The translations under genes and the position numbers were made by a program. A DNA stretch of 64,000 bases from Rhodocollybia butyracea (lineage: Eukaryota; Basidiomycota; Agaricomycetes; Agaricales; Omphalotaceae), in NCBI GenBank assembly GCA_015501585.1, contig JADNRY010000002.1:372001-436000 (forward strand), read 5' to 3'. This document shows, one piece after another, positions 46,509 to 57,797 of the stretch (position 1 is its first letter; every line of letters starts with the position of its first letter). The notes below the pieces were generated by a model. It did no database searches and had not been told where the DNA came from. It worked only from the letters and a program-made list of their open reading frames with translations.

Positions 46509-46954
46509 TTGATCTTTGTTAACTCTTTGTACTATGCATCGAAATTTCTGGCTTAAGAGATACAGTCCATTGTGTCTACATCTACTGTTGAACCAAGCAG
46601 TGTTCAATGGACACCAGACATGACTGGGTTTTGAATGTCAGTTCCTGTAATTGCGGCCAGCGGGACTCAGGTGCCACGTTATAGCGCCTAAATCTTTCCC
46701 ACCACCAATTACCTGGTTTCCGATGTTCCCTTATGTTTATCACATGAACAAGGAAGCGTACTCTCTAACTTTAGGTGAACAACATATTTCTGAATACAAT
46801 ATGTAGCCAGGCAGAAATTTTCCCAAAAATTTACTGATTTATTCATGTCAATATATGGTTTTTTCTGCCATTTCAATCACCCAAGAGGGGATGTAGCCAG
46901 GGGGCTTCATCACTAATGTAAAATACTGCATAATCATGTTATAGCAGTCCCTAG

Positions 46955-47241
46955 TGTTGAGATATATACTTCATACGATATCTTTTGCTTTGCCATTTCC
47001 TATTTTATATATTTCTTCTTTCTACTTCTACTGCTTACATATGAGACATCCCTCTACGTATATACTTAGGCCGTTCACTATTTCCACTCCCTCAGTTGTA
47101 CCAACTACAAACAACTGAGGTGAGCTTTTCTTTCCCTTCTACTAGTATTTTGCTTATCCTTCGTAGATATTTATTTGTTCTACAGGTAGCTTATATCAGT
47201 TGTACCAACTATGAACAACTGAGATATTTATTTGTTCTACA
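46955..47241 (+). repeat. 5' LTR of Copia element 1
   Basis: 287 bp, begins TGTTGAGATAT. Contains two copies of a CAGTTGTACCAACTA...AACAACTGAG inverted motif. Confidence 0.9.
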
Positions 47242-47256
47242 GATTATGAGACTCGG
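47242..47256 (+). other. primer binding site, elongator tRNA-Met half-type
   Basis: GATTATGAGACTCGG directly after the 5' LTR is complementary to the anticodon arm and loop of elongator tRNA-Met (CGAGTCTCATAATC), not to a tRNA 3' end. This implies priming by a 5' tRNA half, as known for Drosophila copia. Confidence 0.65.
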
Positions 47257-47324
47257 TGTCTTATGAGCTTAAAGGACAAAACTCAGAAACAAATCGCAAT
47301 TGAATCAACCAGTACCAGGACTCC

Positions 47325-48257
47325 ATGTTGACAGGAAACTCCCTCCTGAACATACCTACATTTCCCAAAGCCTCACAGCTATCGGGAAAGGACACCTGGC
47401 GACCTTTTAAAAGCTGAGTTCAGCTTAACGTGCAGATTAGAGGCTTACTTGGTTACCTCCTAGGCACTATCCCTAAACCAACTGCAGACCCGTTGCAATT
47501 CACTATAGGCAGCCCAGCACCTTCTGCTACATCTCCAGACAGTACATCTCCTTCTCCGGGAGTTGAATGGTTTCAGAGAGAACGGATGGTAGCCTCCATC
47601 ATGTACTTGAATTGTACAGACCCTATTGGCATTGGGATTAGCAAAGAAGATGCTGCGAATACAATATGGATGAACCTTATTGCAAAGTATGAAGCCAAAG
47701 ACAAACAGCGCATCCACATTGCTGATAACAAGCTCTGTAAATGTCAGTATCATCCGGATAGTGTTACTATGGAAGAACACAAACGACACATGAAGAACTT
47801 GTTGAAATCCTTGCACGATCTCGGAGGTACCTGCGATGATAGTCAATTCAGATTGACTGTAATTGCATCCATGCCTGAGACATGGCAGGACTATGTCTTG
47901 AACGTCCCAGGTACATTGAGCACTGACACTTTCACTTACCTTCATTGTCTCTATTTGGAGAAGGTGGGCCGCTTTAAAGATGACTCTGAGGGTGAAGGCG
48001 ATATCAAGAAGCAGGTAGCAGCACTCGTTGCTCAGCACCTTTCCGCTACAGCAAACGCAGCCCCGAAATGCACAAAACTCATCTGCACTAATCCCGCTTG
48101 TCCGAGTAAAGTTGGGCACACTTTCAAGAGATGTTGGGCAAAAGGAGGTGGTGGAGAGGGCAAAGCGCCAAAATCATGGCGTAACAAGTATGAGCCCAAG
48201 GATGACACCACTTCTAAAGCATCAACCAGTGACACTACCACACCAATGGATGTATAA
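47325..48257 (+). pseudogene. gag: gag region of Copia element 1
   Basis: Frame from ATG 47325 with one internal TGA (47415-47417), then open to TAA 48255. Shows the gag core (NTIWMNLIAKYEAKDKQRIH, LKSLHDLGGTCDDSQFR, VIASMPETWQDYVL) and a zinc-knuckle-like CTNPACPSKVGHTFKRCW with variant spacing (C-x4-C-x5-H-x4-C). It packages element RNA into virus-like particles in the family. The stop makes this copy defective. Confidence 0.85.
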
Positions 48258-48362
48258 GTTGGCTCGGTCTGATCTTCACCCAGCTCGAATGGCAGTACAT
48301 CTGGAATCTCTTCTCCAGTTGCTTCAATTGACATCTCGACTAGATTCACTAATGCTGTTCTA

Positions 48363-50036
48363 GTGGAAGAGGATGATCAGCGAAAGGATGAAGTGGATAT
48401 ACATGTACCCCTACCTTATTGCCTTGCATCCGAAGATGAATGTAAAGCATGTTCTGTACCAGTAACACAAAATCATATTTGCACTTTCATTGACTCAGGA
48501 GCTACCAACCACTGTTGGGTGGAGTGTGATCAGTTTCTGGAATATGAAGTGGTGGAGGAGAGTGGTAGCAGTGCCGTAGCAGGCGCTGAAGGACAGTTTC
48601 CCATCCAGGGCGTTGGAGTGATAGAATTTACTACAACTGTTGACAAAACTGATAGGTGTATCCAACTTCAGGGTGTAAAACATACACCTAAATTTGCACA
48701 CAACTTGATATCTCTGTCTACACTTGACAGGTGTGGATACATCGGCGAATGGGGTAATGGGTCGATAACAGTGAAAACAAAGTTGGGGGTGACCATAATG
48801 ACAGGATACGGCACAGGAAGGATGTACGAGGTTAAAGTCCTACAAGGGGATTGTGTTACAGCCAACTCCTCACAATCACACGACAGACCAGTAGATGTAC
48901 TTACCTGGCACAAACGCCTTGGGCATGTCTCAATACCAAGGATCCTGAGGATGTCGACCCGGAATCTTGTGGATGGACTGAATATTACCCCGAAGGAGGT
49001 TTACGGGTTGTGTGAGCCATGTTTGTATGGCAAAGCAGTGCACTGGCCATTTGATGAAAAGCTTGAGCATGAAAGGGAGGTCCTGGAGCGGGTGCATATA
49101 GACCTTTTTGGACCAACCCGAACACGCAGTAAAGGCGGAAGCTCATATCTGATGTTGTGCACTGATGGGCGGTCAACAATGAAAATTCCATCCTTTACGG
49201 CAAACAAGAAGGCTGAAACAATGCTTAACGAGTTCAAGCGATTCCATAGGAAAGCCGAAAATCAAACTGGGAAAAAGCTCATTACCATTCGTATTGACGG
49301 AGGAGGAGAACTAAACAACTCACTTATGGAAGACTATTGTGCAAAAGAGGGTATTACTATTGAAAAAGTTCCTCCATATTCCTTGGCTTTGAATGGAATG
49401 GCAGAAAGGGCTAATAGAACTGTGATTGAAGGCACTCGAACTCTGCTTGATGAATCTGGTCTTTCACCTTCCTTCTGGGCAGAAGCAGTGGCAACCTTCT
49501 GTTATGTTGAGAGATTCGTGCCGTCCTCAAGATTTCCTGACAATGTCCCTGTGGAAATGTGGGCCAGTAAATGTAGTGATGTCTCCCACTTGCGACCATT
49601 TGGTTGTCAATGTTGGGTGACTTTACCAGAAACTAGGAAGGAAGGGAAGTTGTCAAGGCAAGCTGTGGAAGGAATTTTGGTAGGATACCTAGGAAGAAGG
49701 GGTTATAGACTGTATATTCCATTGATGCAAAAGTTTTTAGAGTCGAGGGATGGTAGGTTTGAAGAAGAAGAAACAAAACGGACACGCCAGGCACTGGTGA
49801 TTGACCCTGACGAGCTAATTGCATGGCCCCTCAGTGATACCAATGTTGGGATCAATTCCGATCATGATCAGTCGGGCCCTGACCCGAGTTTACCGTCAAC
49901 GCCAACTTCTACTCCGCCTCAGTCTCCTGCTAAAACTCCTCTTTCCCCTTTGATGCCAATTAGCACTAGTCCACCGCTGTCTCCACCAACTCCACCATCA
50001 CCACCACCACAATTATGTAGGAGTACAAGGGTCTGA
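48363..50036 (+). pseudogene. pol: protease-integrase part of pol, Copia element 1
   Basis: 557 codons in the same frame as gag but separated from it by TAA 48255 and TGA 48270. The aspartic protease DSGA motif (CTFIDSGATNHCW) is near residue 45; the GAG-pre-integrase HHCC zinc domain (WHKRLGHVSIPRIL, GLCEPCLYGKA) and the integrase core follow, with D, D, E in HIDLFGP, RIDGGGEL and NGMAERAN. Ends at TGA 50034 within a Pro/Ser-rich linker. Confidence 0.88.
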
Positions 50037-50127
50037 AAACCAACTACTCAACTACTGGAGTCTGAAGCATCTGAGGATAGGGAAAAAGCAAGCAAGGAAA
50101 CAGGGGCATACCTGGGCTACCAATATA

Positions 50128-51743
50128 TTGACTGGAGACCATTCATTTGCACTAGTTGTTCAGAACCCATGGGCTTTTGCGTCAACTGATTCCGAGTTCT
50201 GGATTCCACAATCATACAGCCAAGCAATGAAGCGACCTGATCTTTGGTCGGCTCCTATGCAGGTGGAGTTTGATCTTCTCATTGAGAAGGGTGTATGGGA
50301 ATTAGTAGAGCTATCACAAGGCACTAACCTCACGGGTGGAAGATGGACATTTGCCATAAAATGGGGAGAACATGGGGAAGTCATCAGGCAGAAGGTGCGG
50401 TATGTTGCTCAAGGTTATACTCAAATTTATGGTGTCGACTATGACAAGACTTACGGCGCAGTTGCCTGCATGGAGTCTCTTTGTCTTGTCTTGGCAATTA
50501 TCGTTGTCCTGGGGTTAAAGCTCTTCCAAGTCGATTTTAAAGGTGCTTTTCTGAATAGCCCTATCACTCACGATGTATACATGAAGCAGCCAGAAGGATT
50601 TGTATCCACGGGTAATGAGCACTTAGTCTGCAAGCTAAAAAGATCTATTTATGGAACTAAACAAGGGAGCCATGACTGGCAAGCTACACTGGCAGGCGCG
50701 TATACGGCAGATGGCTATGTTACTTCACATGTGGACCCTTGTGTTCGGTATCAATGTGACGGTTCTGAATACACCATAACGAGTACATATGGAGATGATG
50801 TTTGTGGAGGTTCCTCTACATCTAAAGGAAAGCAAAAAGCAGTTGCAGATTAGGGAAGAGATGGGAGGCAGCCGAAGTTATGTCAAATATTCTTCTGGGC
50901 ATGACGATCCGACAGAACCAGAATACCAGGGCTATCACTATCTCTCAACGTGTGTACTTCAAGCGAATGGTTGAGCACTTCGGGCTACAGGATCTCAAAC
51001 CATGGTGCACTCCTCTCCCTCCGGGTCTTAAAGTTACGTCTGCTCCAAATCCATTACCTATTGAAGAGCAAATATTTATATGGGGAGCGGGATGTACCAG
51101 GCCAGACATTGCCTTTGCAACGAATCTGCTCTCATGATACCAACTTAATCCTGGACATTTTCACTGGGAATTATTGGAATGGTTGGTGGGTTATATCATT
51201 TTCACCATCGCCTACGACATCACATACGAGAAACCAGAAGACCACAATGAAACACTGGGTAGCGGGCTGAAGCCTGTTGGACATATTGATGCCGATCATG
51301 CTGGATGTTTAGATATGAGAAGATTGACCTCCGGGTATGTCTTTTTGATGGCGGGTGGACCAGTTTCATGGGGCTCAAAACGTCAGGCAACAGTGGCAAT
51401 GTTGACTGTCGAGGCTGAATATATCTTGCTAGCCAGGGCAAGTCAACAGGCTGTTTGGATGTCTGCGTTCCTCTCAGAGGTAGACCTTGAACAGCAAGGC
51501 ACAATTGATCTCTTTGGGGATAACAATGGCGCTAATAGTCTTACTGAGAACTCAAAACAACATGCATTGGTTAAACATATCAATGTCAGACATCACCACA
51601 TCAGGGAAAAGGTTGCCACTGGAGAGATTGCAATTCAACCAATTAGGTCTGCTGATAACCTGGGAGATTTGTTCACCAAGCCATTGGCTGGTCCGAAACA
51701 TTCAAAGTTGGTGAGTCTACTTGGTTTAGATTGTACAAAGTAG
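50128..51743 (+). pseudogene. pol: reverse transcriptase-RNase H part of pol, Copia element 1
   Basis: RT domain (WTFAIKWGEHGEVIRQKVRY, FQVDFKGAFLNSPI, YMKQPEGF, SIYGTKQGSHDW) with active site TSTYGDDVCGG, YGDD instead of the usual YVDD. A 1-nt loss near 50,851 shifts frame; TGA 51135 replaces the Arg codon seen in element 2, and about 13 codons before CTRPDIAFA are missing. The RNase H part (GHIDADHAGCLDMRRL, MLTVEAEYILLARASQQAVW, DNNGANSL, LFTKPL) runs to the stop at 51743. Confidence 0.88.
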
Positions 51744-51749
51744 GGGGGG
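51738..51749 (+). other. polypurine tract of Copia element 1
   Basis: AAAGTAGGGGGG immediately before the 3' LTR; second-strand priming site. Confidence 0.8.
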
Positions 51750-51771
51750 TGTTGAGATATATACTTCATAC

Positions 51772-52059
51772 TGTAGAAGTCAACTACGCTCAGTTGAATG
51801 GAAACCAACTAAATTTAGATAGTATGTACCTGTAGAAGTCAACTACGCTACAAGGTTATTAGTGAATGATCTAAGTATAAAGTGTATACAAGCAAGCTCA
51901 CCTCAGTTGAATGGAAACCAACTGAGGTGGCTTGAAGAGGCCGTCGAACGTGATATAGTAGGTACTGTACAGTTATCAGTAAGCACGGCGTATATCAAAA
52001 AGGATATGTCAAAGCGGGGAATACTGTCCCGATAGAGCGTACGAAGTGATACTCCAACA
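51772..52059 (-). repeat. 3' LTR of Copia element 2
   Basis: 288 bp, TGTAGAAGTC...ACTCCAACA on the plus strand. The polypurine tract lies at 52,060-52,070 (CCCCCCCTACT on the plus strand). Confidence 0.93.
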
Positions 52060-52065
52060 CCCCCC

Positions 52066-55000
52066 CTACTTCGTACGATCTAGTCGAAGTTGTGCAACCA
52101 ATTTTGCGTGCATTGTGCCGTTCAACGCCTTCGTGAACAAGTCAGCGATGTTCTCTCCTGAACGGATCCTCTTCACCTTAACCTCTCCACTGGCGACTTT
52201 CTCCTTGATGTAGTGGTGTCGCATCTCGATGTGTTTTACCAGTGCATGTCATTTCGAGTCCTCCATGAGGCATATCGACCCGAAGTTGTCCCCTAGTAGT
52301 TCAATGGCGCCCTTCTGTCCGAGGTCCACCTCCGATAGGAAGGATGTCAGCCATACCGCCTGCTGCGTCGCCCTCGATAGCCCAATATATTCAGATTCCG
52401 TCGTTGATAAAGCTACTGTCGCTTGGCGCTTTGAACTCCACGATACGGGCGAGCCCGCCATAAAGAAAACATACCCGGATGTCGAGCGGTATGTGTCCCG
52501 GCATCCACCGTGGTCAGAGTCCACATACGCGTATGGCTTCAGGGCCATTGTCGGTACTTGCTATGTTGTCTGTCGGGCATTCGTAAACAATGTCATAGTT
52601 GAGTGTTGTGAGGATGTATCCCGCCATCCACACTACGCATTCCCAGTGCTGGCGTCCGGGGTTGAGCTGGTAACGTGCCAGTAATCCAGTTGCGAAAGCC
52701 ATGTCAGGCCTTGTACACACCTGACCCCACATGGCTGACCCGACAAAGGGCCTATACGGTTTGTCTTCCATGAACTTGCGCTCTTCCTCTGGCAACGGAG
52801 ATGGTGATTCGGTCAGTTTGACGTTTGGCGGTAGCGGTGTGTTGCGCCGTCTGACATTGTCAAGGTTGAAGTGTTCCAGCATACGTTGGAAGTATGCCTT
52901 CTGAGATATGGTGATCGCCTTTGTTACTGGGTTCTGTTTTATAGTCATCCCGAGTAGGACTTCGGTCAAGACCTCATTTGCCTCCCACCGCTTTCCCAGA
53001 TCCTCGACTGCTCTCGCTCTACCATCCATTGTTGAGGAACCGCCGCAGATGTCGTCGCCGTATGTGCTGGTAATGGTGTACTCTTCCCCATCCCGGCGAT
53101 ACCGTATACACGGGTCTGCTCTGGAGGCTATATATCTGTCAGCCTTGTATCCCGCGGCAAGTGTCCTTTGCCAATCATGGCTTCCCTGCATCGTCCCGTA
53201 TATCGATTTCTTCAATTTACACATGAGGTGCTCTGTCCCTGGTTTGATAAAGCCTTCCGGCTGTTTCATGTAAACATTGTGTGCAATAGGACTGTTGAGG
53301 AATGCTGCCGTGAAGTCTACTTGGAAGATCGATAGTTTCAGTACCGCCATAATTGCCAGCACCAGTCGGACAGATTCCATACGTGCCACCCCACCGTAGG
53401 TTTTATTGTAGTCTTGTCCCTGGATCTGGGTGTGCCCCTGCGCAACGTATCGGGCCTTCCGCTTCAGTAGATTCCCTTCTGCATCGAACTTAATCGCATA
53501 GGTCCATCTTCCGCCTGTCAGGTTTGCATGCGGTGGGAGTGGTACGAGTTCCCAGCAGCCCTTTTCAAGGAGCATGTTGTACTCCTTTTCCATCGGGGTT
53601 GTCCACAAGTCTGGCCATTTCATTGCCTGATTGTATGATTGTGGGACCCATAGATTGCCCGATGTGGCGGCGAACCCATATGGTATCTGTGAGACTAGTG
53701 CTAGGGCCGACGTCCATGCTTCACCTTCCTCTCGGGCATCCTCCTCCCGCTGGCTGTACTCCTCGCTCTCCATGAAGCGGCACGATGGTATGTGTCCGCT
53801 GGCGCTGCGTCTGGGCTCATCTGCTGGTATTGGCATTACTGGTGGGTCTGGTACTGCGTCCGTTTCGCGCGTTTCAGGGTCATCTCTATGTGGAATAGGG
53901 TCGGGCATCTGTGCCGGTACGTTAGGTGCGGAGTTATCTGCCTGTCTGATAGGCTCAGGGTTGCTCTGGATTGGCTGTTCCTCTGAACCACCATCTTCTG
54001 GCAATTTTGGCTGCCTGGTACGGTGCGGTTCTCCCTCCTCAAAGGTCACGTCATGCGACTCCTCGATTGTTTTTGTCTCCGGTACCCATATTCTATACCC
54101 CCGTCTCCCCATATATCCCAGGAGTTTGCCTTTTACCGCCTGTCTGCCCAGCTTGCCATCTGTTCTCCTCCTCGGCAGTGTTGCCCAGCAATCGCAGCCA
54201 AACGGCCTCAGGTGTGCGATGTCCTGGCGTTTCTGCGTCCACGCCTCAATAGGTACCAAGTCGGGGTAGCGTGCGGATGGGACGAAGTTATCGACGTAGA
54301 TAAATGTTGACGACGCCTCTCCCCAGAAGGAATATGCCAATCCAGCATCTTCAATCATGGTACGTGTTCCCTCCATTACTGTTCAAAACGCTCTCTCAGC
54401 TGTTCCATTAGCGGCTGATGAGTTGTGTGGAACTTTCTCGATGACTATCCCGTTCTCGGCGCAGTATTCATCCACCAGGCCATTGTTGAGCTCTCCACCG
54501 CCATCTATCCGGATGGTTTTTAGCTTCTTCCCCGTCTGCTTCTCTGCCATTGTATGGTACTGGTGAAGCCTCTTTACTCCCGTCTCTTTCCTTTTATCGG
54601 ACAAGTAGAATGGTACTCGGAATGATGACTTCCCGTCGGTGCACAGCAGCATGTAGCTCGCTCCACCTTTTGTCTGCGTTCTTGCTGGACCAAACAGGTC
54701 AATATGCACTCTCTCCAATACCTCCGTTTCGTGTGTGAGCACTTCATCGAACGGGTGTCTGGTAGCTTTGCCGTAGATGCAGTCTTCGCACATCCCTTGT
54801 ATTTCGCGGTTGGATATGTTCAGACTGTCGACCAACTTGCGGTTAGCCATGCGGAGTATTCGGCGGATAGATACATGGCCTAGCGTCCTGTGCCAGGTCA
54901 GTATGTCTACTGGTCTGTCCCGCGATCTTGAGTAGTTTGCTAATGTTGGGCCTGATTCTAGGACCTCCACCTTATACATTTTGTCTCGGCCGTACCCCTG

Positions 55001-56485
55001 CATCGCTATCTCGCCGGTTGGAGACCTCACCGTCATGACTCCTTTTCCCCACTCGCCACGCATACCTCGGCGGTCTAGGGTCGGTATCGATATCAGGTTG
55101 TGCCCGAACGATGGTGTGTGTCTCACTGCCTGAAGTTTTATTACCTGCTCATTCCCGTCTACGCGTGTCACGAATTGCACTGTTCCGATGCCCATGATTT
55201 GGAATTTTCCCGCCTCGCCTGATATTGCGCTGCTACCTGCTTTGCCCTCCACCTCGGCGTACTCGGTGAAGTCGGATTTCTGCACCCAACAGTGCTCTGA
55301 TGCTCCCGAGTCTAGGAACGTTTGTACCACTGGTACTGAGGGTGAATACAGAGATGTATTGCCATGGCAAGCAGTGCAGTCTTTAGTTTCAACGGTGGGA
55401 TATCTATGTATGTCTACATCTACGTCCTTTCCTCCTACCTCCCGCTGAGCTGAGTTCCCTAGAACGGGATCGTTTTGTCTACCCTCAGCATCAGTGTTTG
55501 GCATAGTACTCGCGACGGATGGGAACGTACTCAACTGGCTGGGAACTTTTATGGACATCACATATGTTGCCATAGGTTCATTGGCGTCTTTGTCGTCGGT
55601 CTCGGCAGCGTTGGCTTTTGGCTCGTTCTTTCCCTTATAGGGTTGACCCTGCTTTGGTCCTTTTCCTTCCATGCCACCACCCTTGGACCAGCATTTTCTC
55701 GCCATGTGTCCAGGTCTACCGCAGTTGTGGCAGGTAAAGGGTTGTTGGCTAGCAGGTCGGGGTGTCGAGGTTGTCAGAGTGTTCGTCGACGTGTGCGCGG
55801 CCATGAGGGCTTTGACTCGTTTTGTGTCCCTTTCAGTGTCTTTTCTCTCCCCCTCCTTCTGCACCCAGATGGTATGGAGGTATGAGAACGCTTCTGCGCT
55901 CGATGTTCCTGGCATGTTCAACACGTAGAATGTCCACTCTGTCGGCATTGACGCGATCACGATGCGACGGAATTGTGCGTCGGGGATTGTCCCTCCAAGG
56001 TCGTTGACCTTCTTCAGGAGGTTACGCATTTTCTTTTCGTGGTCTTCCATCGTTGTTTCAGATGGGTTGAATTTTTCGTTACGGAGAGCGGTATCTGCAA
56101 GGTGAATGCGTGCTTCATCGCGTTTTTCAAAGCGCTTGATGAGGTGTTGCCAAATTTCAGAGGCACGCTTAGTCTCGTCGATCCCCAGTCCAACCGGGTC
56201 AGTGACATTCGCGATGATCATCCCAGCGACGAGTCTGTCGCAGGATTCCCATTCCTCGTAGCACGGTGTCAGGCTGTACAACGGTGTAGCATGTACCTGT
56301 GGATAGATAGCCGTTGGGTACGTAGTTGGCTGTGGCCTAGGTATGGTACCATCAATATAGCCTGCTAGTCCTCTCGACTGTACAGTTAGGAGGATTTCCC
56401 GTTTGAACGGTCTCCAGTTTTCTTCGCCGGTGAGCTGTCTCTTGTCCGGGAGTCTAGATATATTCAGCGTGTTTCCGAACGACAT
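52066..56485 (-). pseudogene. pol: gag-pol polyprotein of Copia element 2
   Basis: Starts at 56485 (MSFGNTLNISRLPDKRQL) and runs 700 codons through gag with a canonical CCHC knuckle (CHNCGRPGHMARKCW), protease (FLDSGASEHCW), the pre-integrase zinc domain (WHRTLGHVSIRRIL) and integrase (HIDLFGP, RIDGGGEL, NGTAERAF). TGA at 54383-54385 sits where family members keep reading; then 620 codons cover the rest of integrase, RT (TSTYGDDICGG) and the start of RNase H. A frameshift near 52,545 and TGA 52249 break the RNase H (YVDSDHGGCRDTYRS, STTESEYIGLSRATQQAVW, LFTKAL). Only three lesions, so inactivation is recent. Confidence 0.92.
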
Positions 56486-56552
56486 TTTGGTAGAATATTT
56501 TCGGTGCTGTTCTCTTTTTCTTCCTTTCAGTCAGAGCTCGAGTCTCATAATC

Positions 56553-56840
56553 TGTAGAAGTCAACTACGCTCAGTTGAATGGAAACCAACTAAATTTAGA
56601 TAGTATGTACCTGTAGAAGTCAACTACGCTACAAGGTTATTAGTGAATGATCTAAGTATAAAGTGTATACAAGCAAGCTCACCTCAGTTGAATGGAAACC
56701 AACTGAGGTGGCTTGAAGACGCCGTCGAACGTGATATAGTAGGTACTGTACAGTTATCAGTAAGCATGGCGTATATCAAAAAGGATATGTCAAAGCGGGG
56801 AATACTGTCCCGATAGAGCGTACGAAGTGATACTCCAACA
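56553..56840 (-). repeat. 5' LTR of Copia element 2
   Basis: Same length as its partner, two substitutions. The primer binding site lies just outside at 56,539-56,552 (CGAGTCTCATAATC on the plus strand). Confidence 0.93.
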
Positions 56841-56845
56841 CATAC

Positions 56846-57110
56846 AATATCTTTTGCTTTGCCATTTCCTATTTTATATATTTCTTCTTTCTACTTCTAC
56901 TGCTTACATATGAGACATCCCTCTATATATATACTTAGGCCGTTCACTATTTCCACTCCCTCAGTTGTACCAACTACGAACAACTGAGGTGAGCTTTTCT
57001 TTCCCTTCTACTAGTATTTTGCTTATTCTTCGTAGATATTTATTTGTTCTACAGGTAGCTTATATCAGTTGTACCAACTATGAACAACTGAGATATTTAT
57101 TTGTTCTACA
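56846..57110 (+). repeat. continuation of the 3' LTR of Copia element 1
   Basis: 265 bp that complete the 3' LTR begun at 51,750; ends TTGTTCTACA followed by target copy CCTAG. Confidence 0.93.
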
Positions 57111-57671
57111 CCTAGCACCTCAAATATACCAGATCTAGTATCAGCCCAAGGTAATGAGCTTACAGTAAGTAGTATAAGTAAATGATCTCCAATGTTTGCT
57201 GTTTACCATCACAATTGTGCCCCCAGCCTTATCACAATGTCCAAGCAATACAATAACAAGCTGCACAGAATTGAGAGTACTAGTAGTATTTTCAGCATTT
57301 GGCTGACCTACTACTAGTAAGTATGATATTGAGAATTTTCGACTATCAATAGCAAGTTCTCAGATAATTAGCATGCAATGAATAAAGTATCATAGAGTCT
57401 AGACCCAATAACCCTCTGAGACCCATAGATGGGTGCTTCTAATTTGTCCAGTGGCTGCTCCCTGTTCATGCTCTTGCCAGTTCATGCAGATGATTGCTGT
57501 GTATGCCAAGCACTTATTGCAGTGACTTCTCGGTTCTCACCTGGTAAATGTTAGCACTATCCCTTGGAGCCAGAAGTAGGAGCGCGCTTGAACAGGCCTG
57601 AACTCTGGGATCACTTACTTATAACACTGCGGGGAAGGTCCATCAGGCATCAATCATTTACATATTCACTT

Positions 57672-57797
57672 GCGGCCAGCCAGAACTCCTTTCAATAGAA
57701 TGATGTCACAAAATCAACTGTGTTGCCCCTGCGTTGACCACTGTGTTAATGGCAGTGGGAAATCAACTGCGCCAGTCCTTGCCCCCGGTGTTAACAA
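57672..57797 (-). repeat. right arm of long imperfect inverted repeat
   Basis: Reverse-complement partner of 46,370-46,508; the pair brackets the nested Copia elements. Confidence 0.75.

Larger units (their letters stand above)
51772..56840 (-). mobile_element. Copia-type LTR retrotransposon 2, nested and young
   Basis: LTRs of 288 bp at 51,772-52,059 and 56,553-56,840, differing at only two positions (99.3%). Target duplication CATAC at 51,767-51,771 and 56,841-56,845, inside the 3' LTR of element 1. Coding strand is minus. Nearly intact gag-pol with two TGA codons and one frameshift. The PBS (GATTATGAGACTCG) and polypurine tract match element 1, so the two are related families. Confidence 0.95.
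46955..57110 (+). mobile_element. Copia-type LTR retrotransposon 1 (defective), host of a nested element
   Basis: 5' LTR 46,955-47,241 (287 bp; TGTTG...CTACA); 3' LTR split into 51,750-51,771 and 56,846-57,110. Target duplication CCTAG at 46,950-46,954 and 57,111-57,115 is exact. Internal order is gag, protease, integrase, RT, RNase H, which is the Copia order. The LTRs differ at five positions, about 98% identity. The coding region has several stops and frameshifts, so it is non-autonomous. Confidence 0.93.

Noticed and set aside
47460..48119. 219-codon minus-strand frame
   Set aside because: Antisense to the gag region of Copia element 1, with no motif of its own.
53631..54269. 212-codon plus-strand frame
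   Set aside because: Antisense to the pol of Copia element 2; shadow frame.
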